From Tilletia caries (Eukaryota; Basidiomycota; Exobasidiomycetes; Tilletiales; Tilletiaceae), in the NCBI GenBank assembly GCA_032718865.1, contig JALUTQ010000046.1, positions 372,001 through 436,000 on the forward strand: 64,000 nucleotides of DNA, read 5' to 3'. The notes beneath the pieces were generated by a model that saw nothing but the letters and a program-made list of their open reading frames with translations, ran no database searches and had not been told where the DNA came from. Shown piece by piece: positions 11,081 to 20,418 of this stretch; position 1 is the first letter of the stretch, and each line of letters opens with the position of its first letter. A program made the translations under genes and the position numbers.

Positions 11081-11649
11081 CACTGCCAATCGTCCATGAA
11101 GAACTGGGGATAGTCCTCAGCACGACACGTGAGGATCATCCTCGACGATATCGTGCGATCATCCTACAACCCTCGTGGGATCCACGAGATCTGAGGAGAT
11201 CCTCAGATAAATGAGCACCGCCTGGCATATTTTTTTGTACAACGTTATTATTTCTCAACACCAGGTCCTAATTGAGCGCGTCAGCCAGCATTTGAATCAT
11301 CCCCATGCCCTGGATTCGTGTTTCCAAAATTATGTGACATTATATTATTTTGAACTGAAAATGGTTACTATGTGCTGCGGCGCTCGTGGTTTAGTGGTAA
11401 CACCGCTGGATTTCGAAAAAAAGTCCCGGGTTCGAATCCGGGTATGAGTATTTTTATTTTTTCCCCTCATTTTTTCTCATTTTTTGGGATTTCTGAGGAT
11501 GATCGTGGGCTTACCATCTCGTGCGACTCTCAACGATTGAGCCCAAAATGATCGTGGGAAATCCTGGGTCGGGTTAGCCTCACTCAGCCTCACGATGATC
11601 CTGCGAGATCCTCGCGATGGGTGAGGATCCTCGCAGCCGACTGGCAGTG
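11081..11649. mobile_element. 569-bp TA-flanked MITE (Tc1/mariner-like) in the hAT transposase
   Basis: The ends CACTGCCAATCG (11081-11092) and CGACTGGCAGTG (11638-11649) are inverted repeats with one mismatch. TA flanks both sides (11079-11080 and 11650-11651). Removing the element plus one TA restores the transposase frame exactly, which fixes the borders. Subterminal GATCATCCT/AGGATCATCG words occur at both ends. The interior codes for no protein but holds a tRNA-like unit. TA duplication points to the Tc1/mariner/pogo group; the family is otherwise unknown to me. Confidence 0.85.
11382..11450 (+). tRNA. tRNA-like Pol III unit, probably a decayed tRNA or SINE head
   Basis: The A box TGGTTTAGTGG and a perfect B box GGTTCGAATCC are at tRNA spacing. 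The acceptor strands GCTCGTG and TATGAGT can pair with some G-U, and CCCGG/CCGGG form the T stem. T5AT6 follows at once as a Pol III terminator (11451-11461). The anticodon arm is abnormal: GGATT/AGTCC can pair, but an A7 run makes a 9-base loop, so no anticodon is assigned with confidence. Confidence 0.45.
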
Positions 11650-14464
11650 TAGTCATTTCCACCGTCCAGCACGTCGGACCTGACGACGAACGCAAGCGCT
11701 TTGGCGAAACGCAGCGCCACTCGGAGTTGGAAGAATCGGCTGTTCCATCGGGTCTTGTTGAACATGGGCGGTATATGAACAGCGGCCGCCTTTTTCGGAT
11801 TGTCTTTGTATGCTTCCTTCGCCAGCCGGAGAAAGCGGCGGCGTCGCTCCGGGCTACTGCGGGCAATAGACAGTTAGACACGATGTTTGCGATCTTGATC
11901 AGGGGACTCAGGGGGGGCCTCTTCAGCTGACAGGGGCTGCTCTTGTGTGAAGGGCGCCTCTGTTGGGACAGGATCCGGCGCGCGAGAAGAAGATCCTGCG
12001 ATGTCTTCGTCGTCTTCCTCCTCCTCCTCGGGAATCGTCTCTAGCATCCCCATATCGCTGGGGGTCAGCAAATCGTCTACCAGAGGGATCGCGTCCTCGT
12101 GGGCCTCGTCCTCCTCATCAGCTCCGAGCCCCAGATAACCGAGATCAGCGGACGTTAATAGCGCAGATGCCACGCCTGGAGAGTCGTCTTCTGGGTCAGA
12201 CCCTTCGTCGAACTCATCTGAAGATAGGCCACCCTTCGCCTCGTCGTCGGTGTCGAGGCTGGCCATCAGCTTCGCCCGCCGCTTGGGGTCGTCGAGATTC
12301 GGACCCGAGCTGGAAGACCCAGGAAGCACCACCTTCTTTCGGCCTGAGGTCTTCGGAACGCCAAGGGCAACGTAGAGATGCTGGACACAAAGGTTCAGAT
12401 GGTGTGCAAAGCATCGAACATGATGCGTGGAGGCCGTGTAGGCTGAGGTGATATTGTCACTTCTCAGTCGTTCCTCGATGAGTCGTCCCATCCGAATGAC
12501 AGCCGATGCGCTGTCGGTAACGATGGAAGCATTCCACATGGTATGGAGATCATGCTCTAACAGGAACTCGACGACGTGTCCAGAGAAGGTGGCGCCCGAG
12601 TGTCGTCCGAGGAGTACTTTGAAGTCCACGCAGAAGGAGTGGAACACCCAAGATTCGTCAATGTAACTCGCAACCATGGCTTGGAAAGCGTGTCGTTGAC
12701 CGGGTGTCGTCCACTCGTCAAGTTGAAGCGAGAACTCGTGGGTACGCAGGGCCGCGATGGCCTGCCGAAGAAGGTTACCGCTGATCTCCGCCACGTCTCT
12801 TTGCACCTGTCGCGGTGACATGAAGGCCTTGATGGCAGCGGGATCGAGAGACTGGATCAGCTTTTGGAAGCCTTCTGTCCGGAGCGTCGTAAAAGGAAGG
12901 CAGTCCCTGACGAGCCACTCTGCGGCATGACGGCGCACCACTTCGATCTTGAGTTCATGATTCCGCTGCCGATGGCCATTCATCCAGCCGACAACATCTT
13001 TTCCCGTACCGGAGGCGGCACCAGAAAACGAGGAACCGGGCGCAGAACCTTTTGGCTGGAGAGCTGGTGCGACGTATGGACCGAACGTGTTTCGAAGGGA
13101 GTGGTCCTTGGGGTTGAAAATGTTGGGACAAAGGGATGCCTTTTGCTTTAGGTTGAGATGCGGCGCCAAAGGAGAGGGTGTGTCGTTGGTGACTGGGATG
13201 TCACGCTCGCAAAATCGGCATCGAAAGAGCTGGACAGTAGCCTGGTATCGAGGCCGTCCACCTCTGGGATACTTCCATTCCAGTGTCTTTTTGCCGGCGC
13301 GATAGTAGCCCACGTACTTGGAACCTTTGCTACCCACACCCCTCACTGGTTCACCGGGGTCTTCTTCCTTTTCCGAATCGTCCTCGATGTCGGCAACTTC
13401 GACATCGCTGTGACTGCGCGCGTTGTATGCCTTGGAACGTGAGGAAAACTTCTTCGTGTGAACGTTGGACTTGGACGAAGGGGCTGTGACGTTGCGCTTG
13501 TGTTGACCGTGCTGTTGCTGAGTAACCGCGCCTGGCCTCTTTGATTTGTGACCTCGAGGTGTTGGGGTGGTGGTAATGGCCTCTTCTCCAGAGTCGTCTT
13601 CAGCAGCGGCGCCCGGCCTGAATTGATCAGGATCCTGGCTATCCTCGTCGCTGTCCGCAGCGACTTCGTCTTCGCCGAAGTCGTCGAGCGCGCTGTCCCC
13701 GAAGTTGCTCTCCGGAGCGCGGTTGTGCATGGCGGCGTCTTGCTCGCGCCGCTCAAGAGCGCTCATCCGGGTTGCGGATCGTTGTGGACGCGAGGGTCCG
13801 GAGGTCTCTGGCTGCCGTTTCGCGAGCACCCGACCTTTGCCCTTGTCAGGCTTTGCGCGCTTGGAGGCGGGGCCTTCTGCTTGGTCCGTGTCGAAACCGG
13901 ATAGGCGTTTCGACGGAGTCCGGTCGCGCTTCGAGCGACGGTAGAAGGCGTCGTCGTCGGTTTGTGACGCAGATCCTCGGCGTTGCAAGGGACGTGCGAT
14001 GGGTCGAGATGGCGCAGTGGGCTGGCGAGAAGTCGGGTGGGTTTGAGAAGGATGTCGGCGGTCCCGAAGCGCGCACCAAGTTGTCGAAGTGGGCGATTTC
14101 CTTAACTCGTTCCACCATGCTTCTGTCTCTGCATGATTGATTTTGGGCTGTTGAGTTACAAAGAAGCAATGACATCCAGGTCAGCGGAGCCGACTCGAGA
14201 GGTTTAGCTACACGGAGAAGATGCGAAGGTACTCACAATCATATCGAGAACGGAGGAGGGGAGGGTCTTGACAGCGCCGGTCTGCGCGGCAGTGGCACTG
14301 CGAGCATGAAATGCCACATTGCTCCAGGCGCTGGCGATGTTGGGTGGCAGTTGGAGCTCGTCCAGTTGGGGGTGAAATGGCTGATCGGCGAGGTTCTCGA
14401 AGGCGTACTGCCCAACGAGGTCAAAAACGACGGGGTCGTATGGAGAGGTTGCCGCCTCTGTCAT

Positions 14465-14881
14465 CTTCTGTACGGTTTGGCTTTCCAGCGAGCGGCGTCG
14501 ACAGCAGATGATGGTCGGTGGACGGTTGACGAATGAAGTAGACGTAGAAGGTGTGATGGGAATTTTTTTTCGAAACTGCGACTATTAGCCGGTAGCCAGA
14601 CTAATGGTCATAGCTGGTCTTTTATCGGCCGTAAATCTTAAGACTATTTGTCGATCAATAGTCTCGTAGTCGGACTTAGTCTAACTAAGGAAACTAATAG
14701 TCGGTTAGTGACATGTTAGTCACACGCTAGTCAGGTCCGCTTCCGACTAAGCCAAACTAAGAAACTTAAGTGACTATTAGTCCCGATTAGACTAGACTAA
14801 CGGACGGTCCGGGTCAATGTGACTATGACTATGACTAAAGATTTCAGAAAAGTACCGACTATTAGTCGTTGCCGAGGCCTG
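14465..14881. repeat. hAT transposase promoter and right subterminal repeats
   Basis: Upstream of the transposase ATG, bases 14575-14870 are filled with GACTATTAGTC, ACTAAG and GACTAGACTAGACTA words in both orientations, mirroring the left end. The right TIR is 14863-14881. I see no other gene. Confidence 0.7.
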
Positions 14882-14889
14882 GTATTGAC

Positions 14890-15400
14890 TGCTGGGTGAT
14901 TTATGGTGACTGTTGGATGACTACTATCTGACGCGTCAGTTGTCACGTGGCTGTGACTCTTGTGACTCACCAGCACACCGACGCATCCACATCACCACAC
15001 CTCAGCGCAGCGCACACCACACAATGCGCTGCGCATCAGGGGCACCATGAAAGGTATAAAAGGAGCGCCCTCGCCGCCCTTCTTCCCTTCTGGTCCCCCC
15101 AGCTCTTTCCTCTCGCACTCCCAGACAACTAACTTAGCAATCACAGATCATTGCAGAGTTAAAGTCTACTGTGTGAAGTCTGAGTCTCATAAAGTTTCAT
15201 CAAGTGATTGAGAGAGCCACTTTCACCCACACACCTATAGGACCACTGGTATACTGGTTAGTTATCTAAACATAGTAGCATAGGCCAAAGTTCAGCAGCG
15301 CGTCACTTCTGTCTCTATACAACGAGCGGTACTACGCGTCCGACTGTCCAACACCAATTCTATTGTGTTTGCAACGACCTTATAACTAGGAAATCTTACA
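14890..15400 (+). repeat. Gypsy 3' LTR, right part with promoter
   Basis: It continues the LTR after the hAT. TATAAAAGG at 15055-15063 is the LTR TATA box in plus orientation. The end is CTTACA (15395-15400), the inverse of the LTR start. The last 36 or so codons of the copia open frame are read through this sequence and are not copia protein. Confidence 0.78.
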
Positions 15401-18387
15401 CCTTCGCTGTTCCTCTTCCTCTTGTAGACCCATCGCGAGCCCACTGCCGTCCTTCCTACCGGCAGCTTCGCCGGCTTCCAGGTTCCTGCTCGACGATGAT
15501 TTCCGAGTTCGACCGCTTCCGCCGCCTGCCATTCCGACGCGTCCGGGGCGGCCATTGCCTGTCGGTGAGTGTTTGGCTCGTCTCCTAGCTCTGCTGCAGC
15601 AATGTTAACGTTGCCATTCCGTCCAGGAGCAGCTCGTCGAGGCGGGAGCGCGCGACGTGGGACCTCCGGGCGCGGCCGACGCGGTTCAGGTACGTGCATT
15701 GGTCGTGCCCGGGCCTGTCCAGTTCCGACCGCGACTTCGTCCTGCCGTGCGCGCTTCCTGTCAGCTGGTCCGGTGTCTTCGTTGCGGTCCCCGGGAACAT
15801 CGTGCTGGCCGACTCCGGCCTCTTGCTCCCCCTGGTCCTCCGCCACCGCCGTACCTTTGTCCTCGACATCCGCCACCTCCGGCTCCTCAACGCCCGTCTC
15901 CAGCACCTCCTTGACCTCCTTCGCCGCCTTTGCCGCGTCCTCCCCTTGCTCCGCACTTCCCTCGTCGAACTTTTCCACACTCTCCCCCTGCCCCACGCCG
16001 CTCTCGTCCGTGTTGCCGGTTACATCGTGCAAGTGGGGCTCTTCGACGGTGGTCGACGCGGGCGTTGGGACCGGTCCATCCTGACTGGGGGTGGGATCCG
16101 GGATCTCGGTTATCGTCGCCGATTGGTGTCGCGGCTCGAATGTCACCTCTCTGGTAACATGGATCTTTCCGGTTCCATTCTCCAGCACCGCCACCCCACC
16201 TTCGTACGTGAGTCCAAGGTACCGACCCCGAATGGTCTTTGCTGCAGTGAGATCTGACTTGGTTCTTGTTTCCGCAGGGGTATGGACCCAGGCCGCGCAT
16301 CCAAAGGGCTGGACCATACGCAGGTTGACCTTTCGCTTGAACAGCCGTTCCCAAGCCGAGATGCCGTCCCTCACCGTGAGTATGAGCTGAATGACAGTGG
16401 TGTACTGTAGCGCCCAGTCCCAGTACGCCATCGAGATGCCGCTGTCGACCATCATTGCTGACACCATTTCCTTGATCGTCCTGTTCTTCCGCTCAGCAAT
16501 GCCGTTGTGCTGTGGCGTATATGGAGGGGTGACCTGATGCACGATACCCTTTCCGCCCAACCAAGCCTTGAACGCATTGCTCGTGTACTCTCCGCCGCCG
16601 TCCGACCGCAGAACATGGACCTTCGCTGCGAGGCAGTTCTCGAGCAGATGAATCCATCCAATGACGGTCTGTGCGACGACATGCTTCGCCGGGATCGCCT
16701 TTGCCAGAGTGAGTCCGAGGTAGTCGTCCGTGAGCGCAACATAGTACTTGTTTCCTGACGCCGAATCTTGGACCGCTCCTGCCACATCAGTGACAACCAG
16801 GTCAAGGGGACTAGTTCCTCGCAGCGTCTCTTGTCCGAAGGTGTGTTTGGTGGTTTTGACCTTCTGACAGGAGACGCAGAAGTCGCTGACGTTGTCCTTC
16901 AGTACTATGCCCTTGATAGTGCCATCGCGGATCATGTTCTTGAGCCGGGTCTTCGACACATGACCGAACCGTTCGTGAGCCTCGGTGAGTGTAACGACCT
17001 CGTCCTTTGCGGGAGTAAACGCCACCAGGTGCTCTTGCTGATCATGATGCGTGTCCGTGCCTGCTCCAGGGAGCTCCAGAAGGAACAGACCTTGCTTCTC
17101 CGCCAACGACAAGGTGAGCGTGCCGTTGCGAATGAAGCTCTCGTTGTGCTTCAAGCTGACAGTCCAACCCTTTCGGATCAGGACTGGGGCCGACAGCAGG
17201 TTCACGCGCGCCTCCTTGACATGATGGACTTCCGTGAAGAGAACCTTCTTCCCGTCCTCCGTCGTCATCCCCACCGATCCCACAGCCGTGGACTCCATCG
17301 ATCCTTTACGCGTGGCGAGGCCAAACTGCATAGGTGAGTGCAGTTTGCGCATGTCCGTGAGCTGCGACGCATCACTAACGATGTGATGCGTGGCTCCAGA
17401 GTCGATAATCCAGGTCGTGTTTCGTGGTCCCGTCACCGTTGCCACCGTTGCGTCCTCGGCCGGGTCGACCGTCACCGCGTTGGCCACGCCGATGAACGGT
17501 CCCGTGGGCGCGACCATATGAGTGTCGCCGCCCTCCTGACTGTCCTCATCCTTGGGACAGTCCCGTTTCATGTGTCCAAGCTCATTGCACCGATAGCACC
17601 GGACGCGTGAGAGGTCGCGTCCATTGCCCTTGCCGTGCCCCGAGCCCTTCCGTTCCGTGTAGTTGGACTTCCGTGAGTGGTCCTCTTGGTTCTTGTTTCC
17701 GGCTGCCATCATCACCGCAGCCGTGCTTCGTGCCTGGGTGCGGGCGCGCTGGGCCTCCTCCAGGTTGTACTGACGCCGCAGCTCTGCGAACGTCTTCAGG
17801 CTCTCCGGATACATGCGCCACTGGAACTTGAGCATGTCGAACGACTCCGGCAGCGAGTCGAGGAACATGAGGCACTTGTCCTCATCGGCGTACCGAAGAC
17901 CGGCACCCGAAGCCTTGTACAGCATCTGAAGGAAGCCATCTAGGTGAGCCTTGAGGTCCGTTCCTTCAAGCAGGAAGTGGTTGAGCAGCTCCCGCTTGAT
18001 CTCCGCGCGATGCTCCGGCGCCGTTAAGTCGTGCAGGGAGCAGAGCTGATCCCAGATCTCCTTTGCCGACCGACAGTCCTCGATGTCCACCTTGAGTGTA
18101 TCACTGATGGTTCGGCGCATGATCGCCATAGCCTTGCGGTCTCTTTCGAGCCAAGACTTGAGGTCCTTCTTCTCCTCGGCCGAGACGACGGTCAAGGCCG
18201 CCGTTGTCGACTCTTCGATCTTGATCGCCACCGGCTGTGGCTCGTTTCCTTCGACGATGTCCAATGCTCCGAGCATCAGGAGTGAATCCGTCAAAGCGGT
18301 CTTCCACTGGAAGAAGTCGTCCAGGCCCGTCAAGGTGGGGATCTTGAAGAGGGCCGTCGATTCACCGTTGGAGTTGTTGCTTGACAT
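15401..18387 (-). pseudogene. gag-pol: Ty1/copia gag-pol, truncated at the start of RT
   Basis: One uninterrupted frame of about 995 residues belongs to copia. Gag is N-terminal (FFQWKTALTDSLLMLG) and ends with the zinc knuckle CYRCNELGHMKRDC near residue 260. The protease active site is IIDSGATHHIV near 330. The pre-integrase HERFGHVSKTRL is near 470. The integrase D, D, E are seen in VVTDVAG, LRSDGGGEY and NGIAERKN. An acidic linker leads to RT, which stops after VGSRWVYKRKRNSEG, where the gypsy LTR begins. All visible catalytic residues are present and there are no internal stops, so the element was probably young when interrupted. The open frame runs on to 15292 inside LTR sequence. Confidence 0.9.
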
Positions 18388-18401
18388 TGTATCTTAATGC
18401 T

Positions 18402-18723
18402 TGTTGGAAGTAATCGAAGTGCTTGAGGTTCAGACTCTTAATCTGTTGTGATCGATCGATCAGACTGAGTAAAGAAGAGGAAAGTCTTGCTTGTTCATTT
18501 CATCTTTCACCACAACCACATCCAGAGAGCCTCCTTTTATACCTTCGCAGCCATCCTCCAGAGAACCTTCCAGTCGCATCCTGCTCAGTCCAGCGCAGTC
18601 CTCCGCAGCATCGGTGAGTGATCCTTGTGCTCCTTGAGGTCTTGCTGGTGTATGCTGGAAGCTGGTGGATGGTCCTGGAACGAGCTGGTCCGTTCGAGAG
18701 TCTGTCGACGCTAACATCCAACA
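18402..18723 (-). repeat. Copia 5' LTR, 322 bp
   Basis: Read on the minus strand it starts TGTTGGATG and ends CTTCCAACA, an imperfect terminal inverted repeat with TG...CA. A TATA box (CTTTTATA on plus, 18534-18541) faces the gag-pol gene. The primer-binding site must lie in the 14 bases before the ATG. Confidence 0.82.
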
Positions 18724-18900
18724 TGAGGAATGAGACCCCAGACGTCCTGAAACTCCGGCGTTTCAAGAGTCTGAAGACCGGGATCGCATGCGCTTCGGGA
18801 GGGGATTCAGGTCGAGGTGACAAGACAAACTACCACTCCATCCATTCGTCTCTCTCTTCTAACTCTCGCCTTCAACACCCTCGAACGCGCGGTATCGAAT

Positions 18901-19577
18901 ATGCAGGTCTCACAAGCTCGCCACTCGGCCATGCCATCAGGCAGGAAGTGGGTGAGTACGCCCCAGCTTGAACGTACGCCGTTGGGAAGGAGCGAGAACT
19001 GACGATGTGTCCTTGCTTTGCGCGCTCTACAGATCGGATGGTGGGGTGCCATGGGAGGCCCGGCACAGAAGGGCATCACTCAATACTGTGAGTTCTCGCA
19101 TTCTCCTATGCGCTTAGGGGCATTCCTAATGCTGAATCTTTTCTCCCCTTCGCACCCCGGACTCAGCCATCTCCCCTTACCAAACTGCCAACATGCGCGG
19201 CGCCGTCCAAACATACCTCTTCTACGGGTACAAGCGCATCATGCAGCAGGCACCTTACTTCGCCGCTCCCGTCGCTGCCGGTCAGTTCTTCCCGCACTTG
19301 CCCTCGAACGCCTTTCTCTCAAAAGGGCATACTGACGCCTGCTCTCTTCTTTCCTCACATACCTTTTTTCCCATTCGCTGTACTTTGCAAACCCTGGATA
19401 CAGGCTACTTCATCTACACCTGGGGCAAGAAGACGGCCGCATACAACAACTCCAAGGTGAGTTTATTGATCAAATTCGGGGATTCGATGCATCATTAGTC
19501 CTCATCACGCCCCGGCGATCCCTCTCTTCCCACAGGCCGGCCACCTCGCACATGCCGGCGCTAGCCACGACGAGTAG
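18901..19577 (+). CDS. QCR8: Ubiquinol-cytochrome c reductase subunit 8
   Basis: Five exons: 18901-18951, 19033-19087, 19167-19280, 19404-19456 and 19536-19577, giving 104 residues, the usual size of the family. The product is the small single-span subunit of respiratory complex III in the mitochondrial inner membrane, next to cytochrome b. Recognisable parts are IGWWGAMGGPAQKGITQYS, then SPYQTANMRGA, a hydrophobic segment around PYFAAPVAAGYFIYTWG, and the C-terminal KKTAAYNNSKAGHLAHAG. No cleavable presequence is evident, as is usual for this subunit. The copia 5' LTR ends only 177 bp before the ATG, so most of the ancestral promoter has been displaced or must act across the element. Confidence 0.9.
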
Positions 19578-20418
19578 ACGGTCTGTCCCTCTCCCTCCCT
19601 CTTTCAGCAATCCTAGATCAAGTTTGCAATCCACGGTCATCCTTTCCTTCCAAGATCGAGCAGGATTCTTGCACTGCAACGTGCTCAATAGCCACCCCCG
19701 TTTTCCCAGTGAAGACCTCAGCGTCGCACAAATGCTGGAATGAACTCACTTCTTTCTTCAACCTTTTTCTCACCCACATCTTGCCCTCTTGCGCCATTGA
19801 TAAGGAAGCGCATTACAGTATACAGCAAGCTGGGCGACGTCAAAGGGCAAAGAATGGCAGAACTCATAATGCCTAGAGCGATGCCAGCGAATGCCAGGAC
19901 GCCGAAGCGATGCCAGCGAATGCCAGCAAAATCGTTCTCCAACTCACTTCGGACAGCGCGGTGTATCCAAAGGAGCTTTCGGATGACTCAATCTGGCGTA
20001 GCCCGTACCGCCCGGTAACGAGCGATGAGCGATTATGTAGCATCAAAGGTCGGATGAACGTTTGCGCTGTAAATGGCGACGCCTGCAACGAAAATGAGTG
20101 TCAGCCGTCAGGAACGCGGCTGTAGGTCACGCTGTCAATTGATCTCATCAACCCCTTTTCTTCTTCTCTAGAGCGACCGACTTGCCACACGCACAGCGAT
20201 GAAAGCTATAAAAGGAGGAGGAATCCGCCGGACTTGACCTCAGAGTAGCCCTCATCCCAACAACTTTCTTCTCTTCCTCCTCTTCTCAGGTGCAGCTGGT
20301 CTGTATCACATCACTTCATATTTCCTTTCTCCTCCTTACTTGCCACTTCAGCTCAACGCTCAACGCTCAACGCTCAACGCTCAACGCTCAACGCTCAAGC
20401 CTCAAGCCTCAAGCCTCA
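19578..20418 (+). promoter_or_regulatory. Intergenic region and promoter of the secreted-peptide gene
   Basis: No gene is seen. It contains short repeats of GCGATGCCAGCGAATGCCAG (19875-19930). TATAAAAG at 20207-20214 lies about 210 bp before the ATG. Just before the start codon (20352-20418) there are about five CTCAACG and then several CTCAAGC units, an unusual simple-repeat 5' leader that also appears before the gene at the right edge of the window. Confidence 0.6.

Larger units (their letters stand above)
10256..14464 (-). pseudogene. hAT transposase, intact except for a MITE insertion
   Basis: The start is ATG at 14464. Exons are 14237-14464, 11932-14147 and a last exon from 11856 that is split by the element at 11081-11649 and ends at 10256. 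Introns are 14148-14236 and 11857-11931. The second intron (75 nt, with CTAAC before CCCGCAG) removes a TAA that looks like a premature stop. Landmarks in order: a long acidic/basic disordered N-terminus, a BED-like C2HC region (FRCRFCERD), the first catalytic Asp in SLQLDEWT, the second in VTDSASAV, RCFAHHLNL, TRWNS, and the dimerisation domain with WWKENQVNFPTLAKVA and VERTFSAAG (catalytic Glu). Without the insert and one TA, the frame joins as GNDYGPELNLK, giving about 1157 residues. It would bind the TIRs and cut and paste the element. Confidence 0.88.
6042..14881 (-). mobile_element. 8.84-kb hAT transposon carrying a transposase and a kinase gene
   Basis: The left end CAGGGCTCGGCAGAACTA and the inverted right end CAGGCCTCGGCAACGACTA agree at 11 of the first 12 positions. 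The element is flanked by the perfect 8-bp duplication GTATTGAC (6034-6041 and 14882-14889). Both subterminal regions are filled with ACTAAG/ACTATTAGTC words in both orientations, as expected for transposase-binding sites. Inside are a hAT transposase gene (minus strand, 10256-14464) and a protein-kinase gene (plus strand, 7126-9518), transcribed toward each other. Between them lie a tandem array and a hairpin. Two smaller elements are nested within. The target is the gypsy 3' LTR, whose two halves join across the duplication. Confidence 0.87.
1..15400 (+). mobile_element. Ty3/gypsy LTR retrotransposon, 5' end outside window, heavily nested
   Basis: The order RT, RNase H, integrase with zinc-binding region, then chromodomain is that of a Ty3/gypsy chromovirus-type pol. 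A purine-rich tract (5481-5495) directly precedes TGTAAG at 5496, and the inverse CTTACA closes the LTR at 15400. This LTR is 1057 bp once the 8840-bp hAT insertion and its 8-bp duplication are removed. The element interrupts the copia reverse transcriptase: copia codons for NSEG read straight up to the LTR edge. The 5' LTR, gag and protease lie left of the window. Pol carries two frameshifts, one stop and one MITE insertion, so this copy is dead. The adjacent CCTTC (15401-15405) is the candidate 5-bp target duplication; its partner is not in the window. Confidence 0.85.
15401..18723 (-). mobile_element. Ty1/copia retrotransposon, 5' half
   Basis: The 5' LTR (18402-18723 in plus coordinates) is followed after 14 bases by the gag-pol ATG at 18387, and the frame is open to the gypsy insertion point at 15400. 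Reverse transcriptase, RNase H and the 3' LTR lie beyond the gypsy element, outside the window. Bases right of 18723 belong to the QCR8 promoter. Confidence 0.87.

Noticed and set aside
11874..11876. In-frame TAA in the hAT transposase read as a premature stop
   Set aside because: It lies in a 75-nt segment with a GTCAGC donor, CTAAC branch site and CCCGCAG acceptor that keeps the frame, so an intron explains it better.
15569..16084. Plus-strand ORFs rich in Ser/Pro across the copia element
   Set aside because: They are antisense shadows of the intact gag-pol frame.
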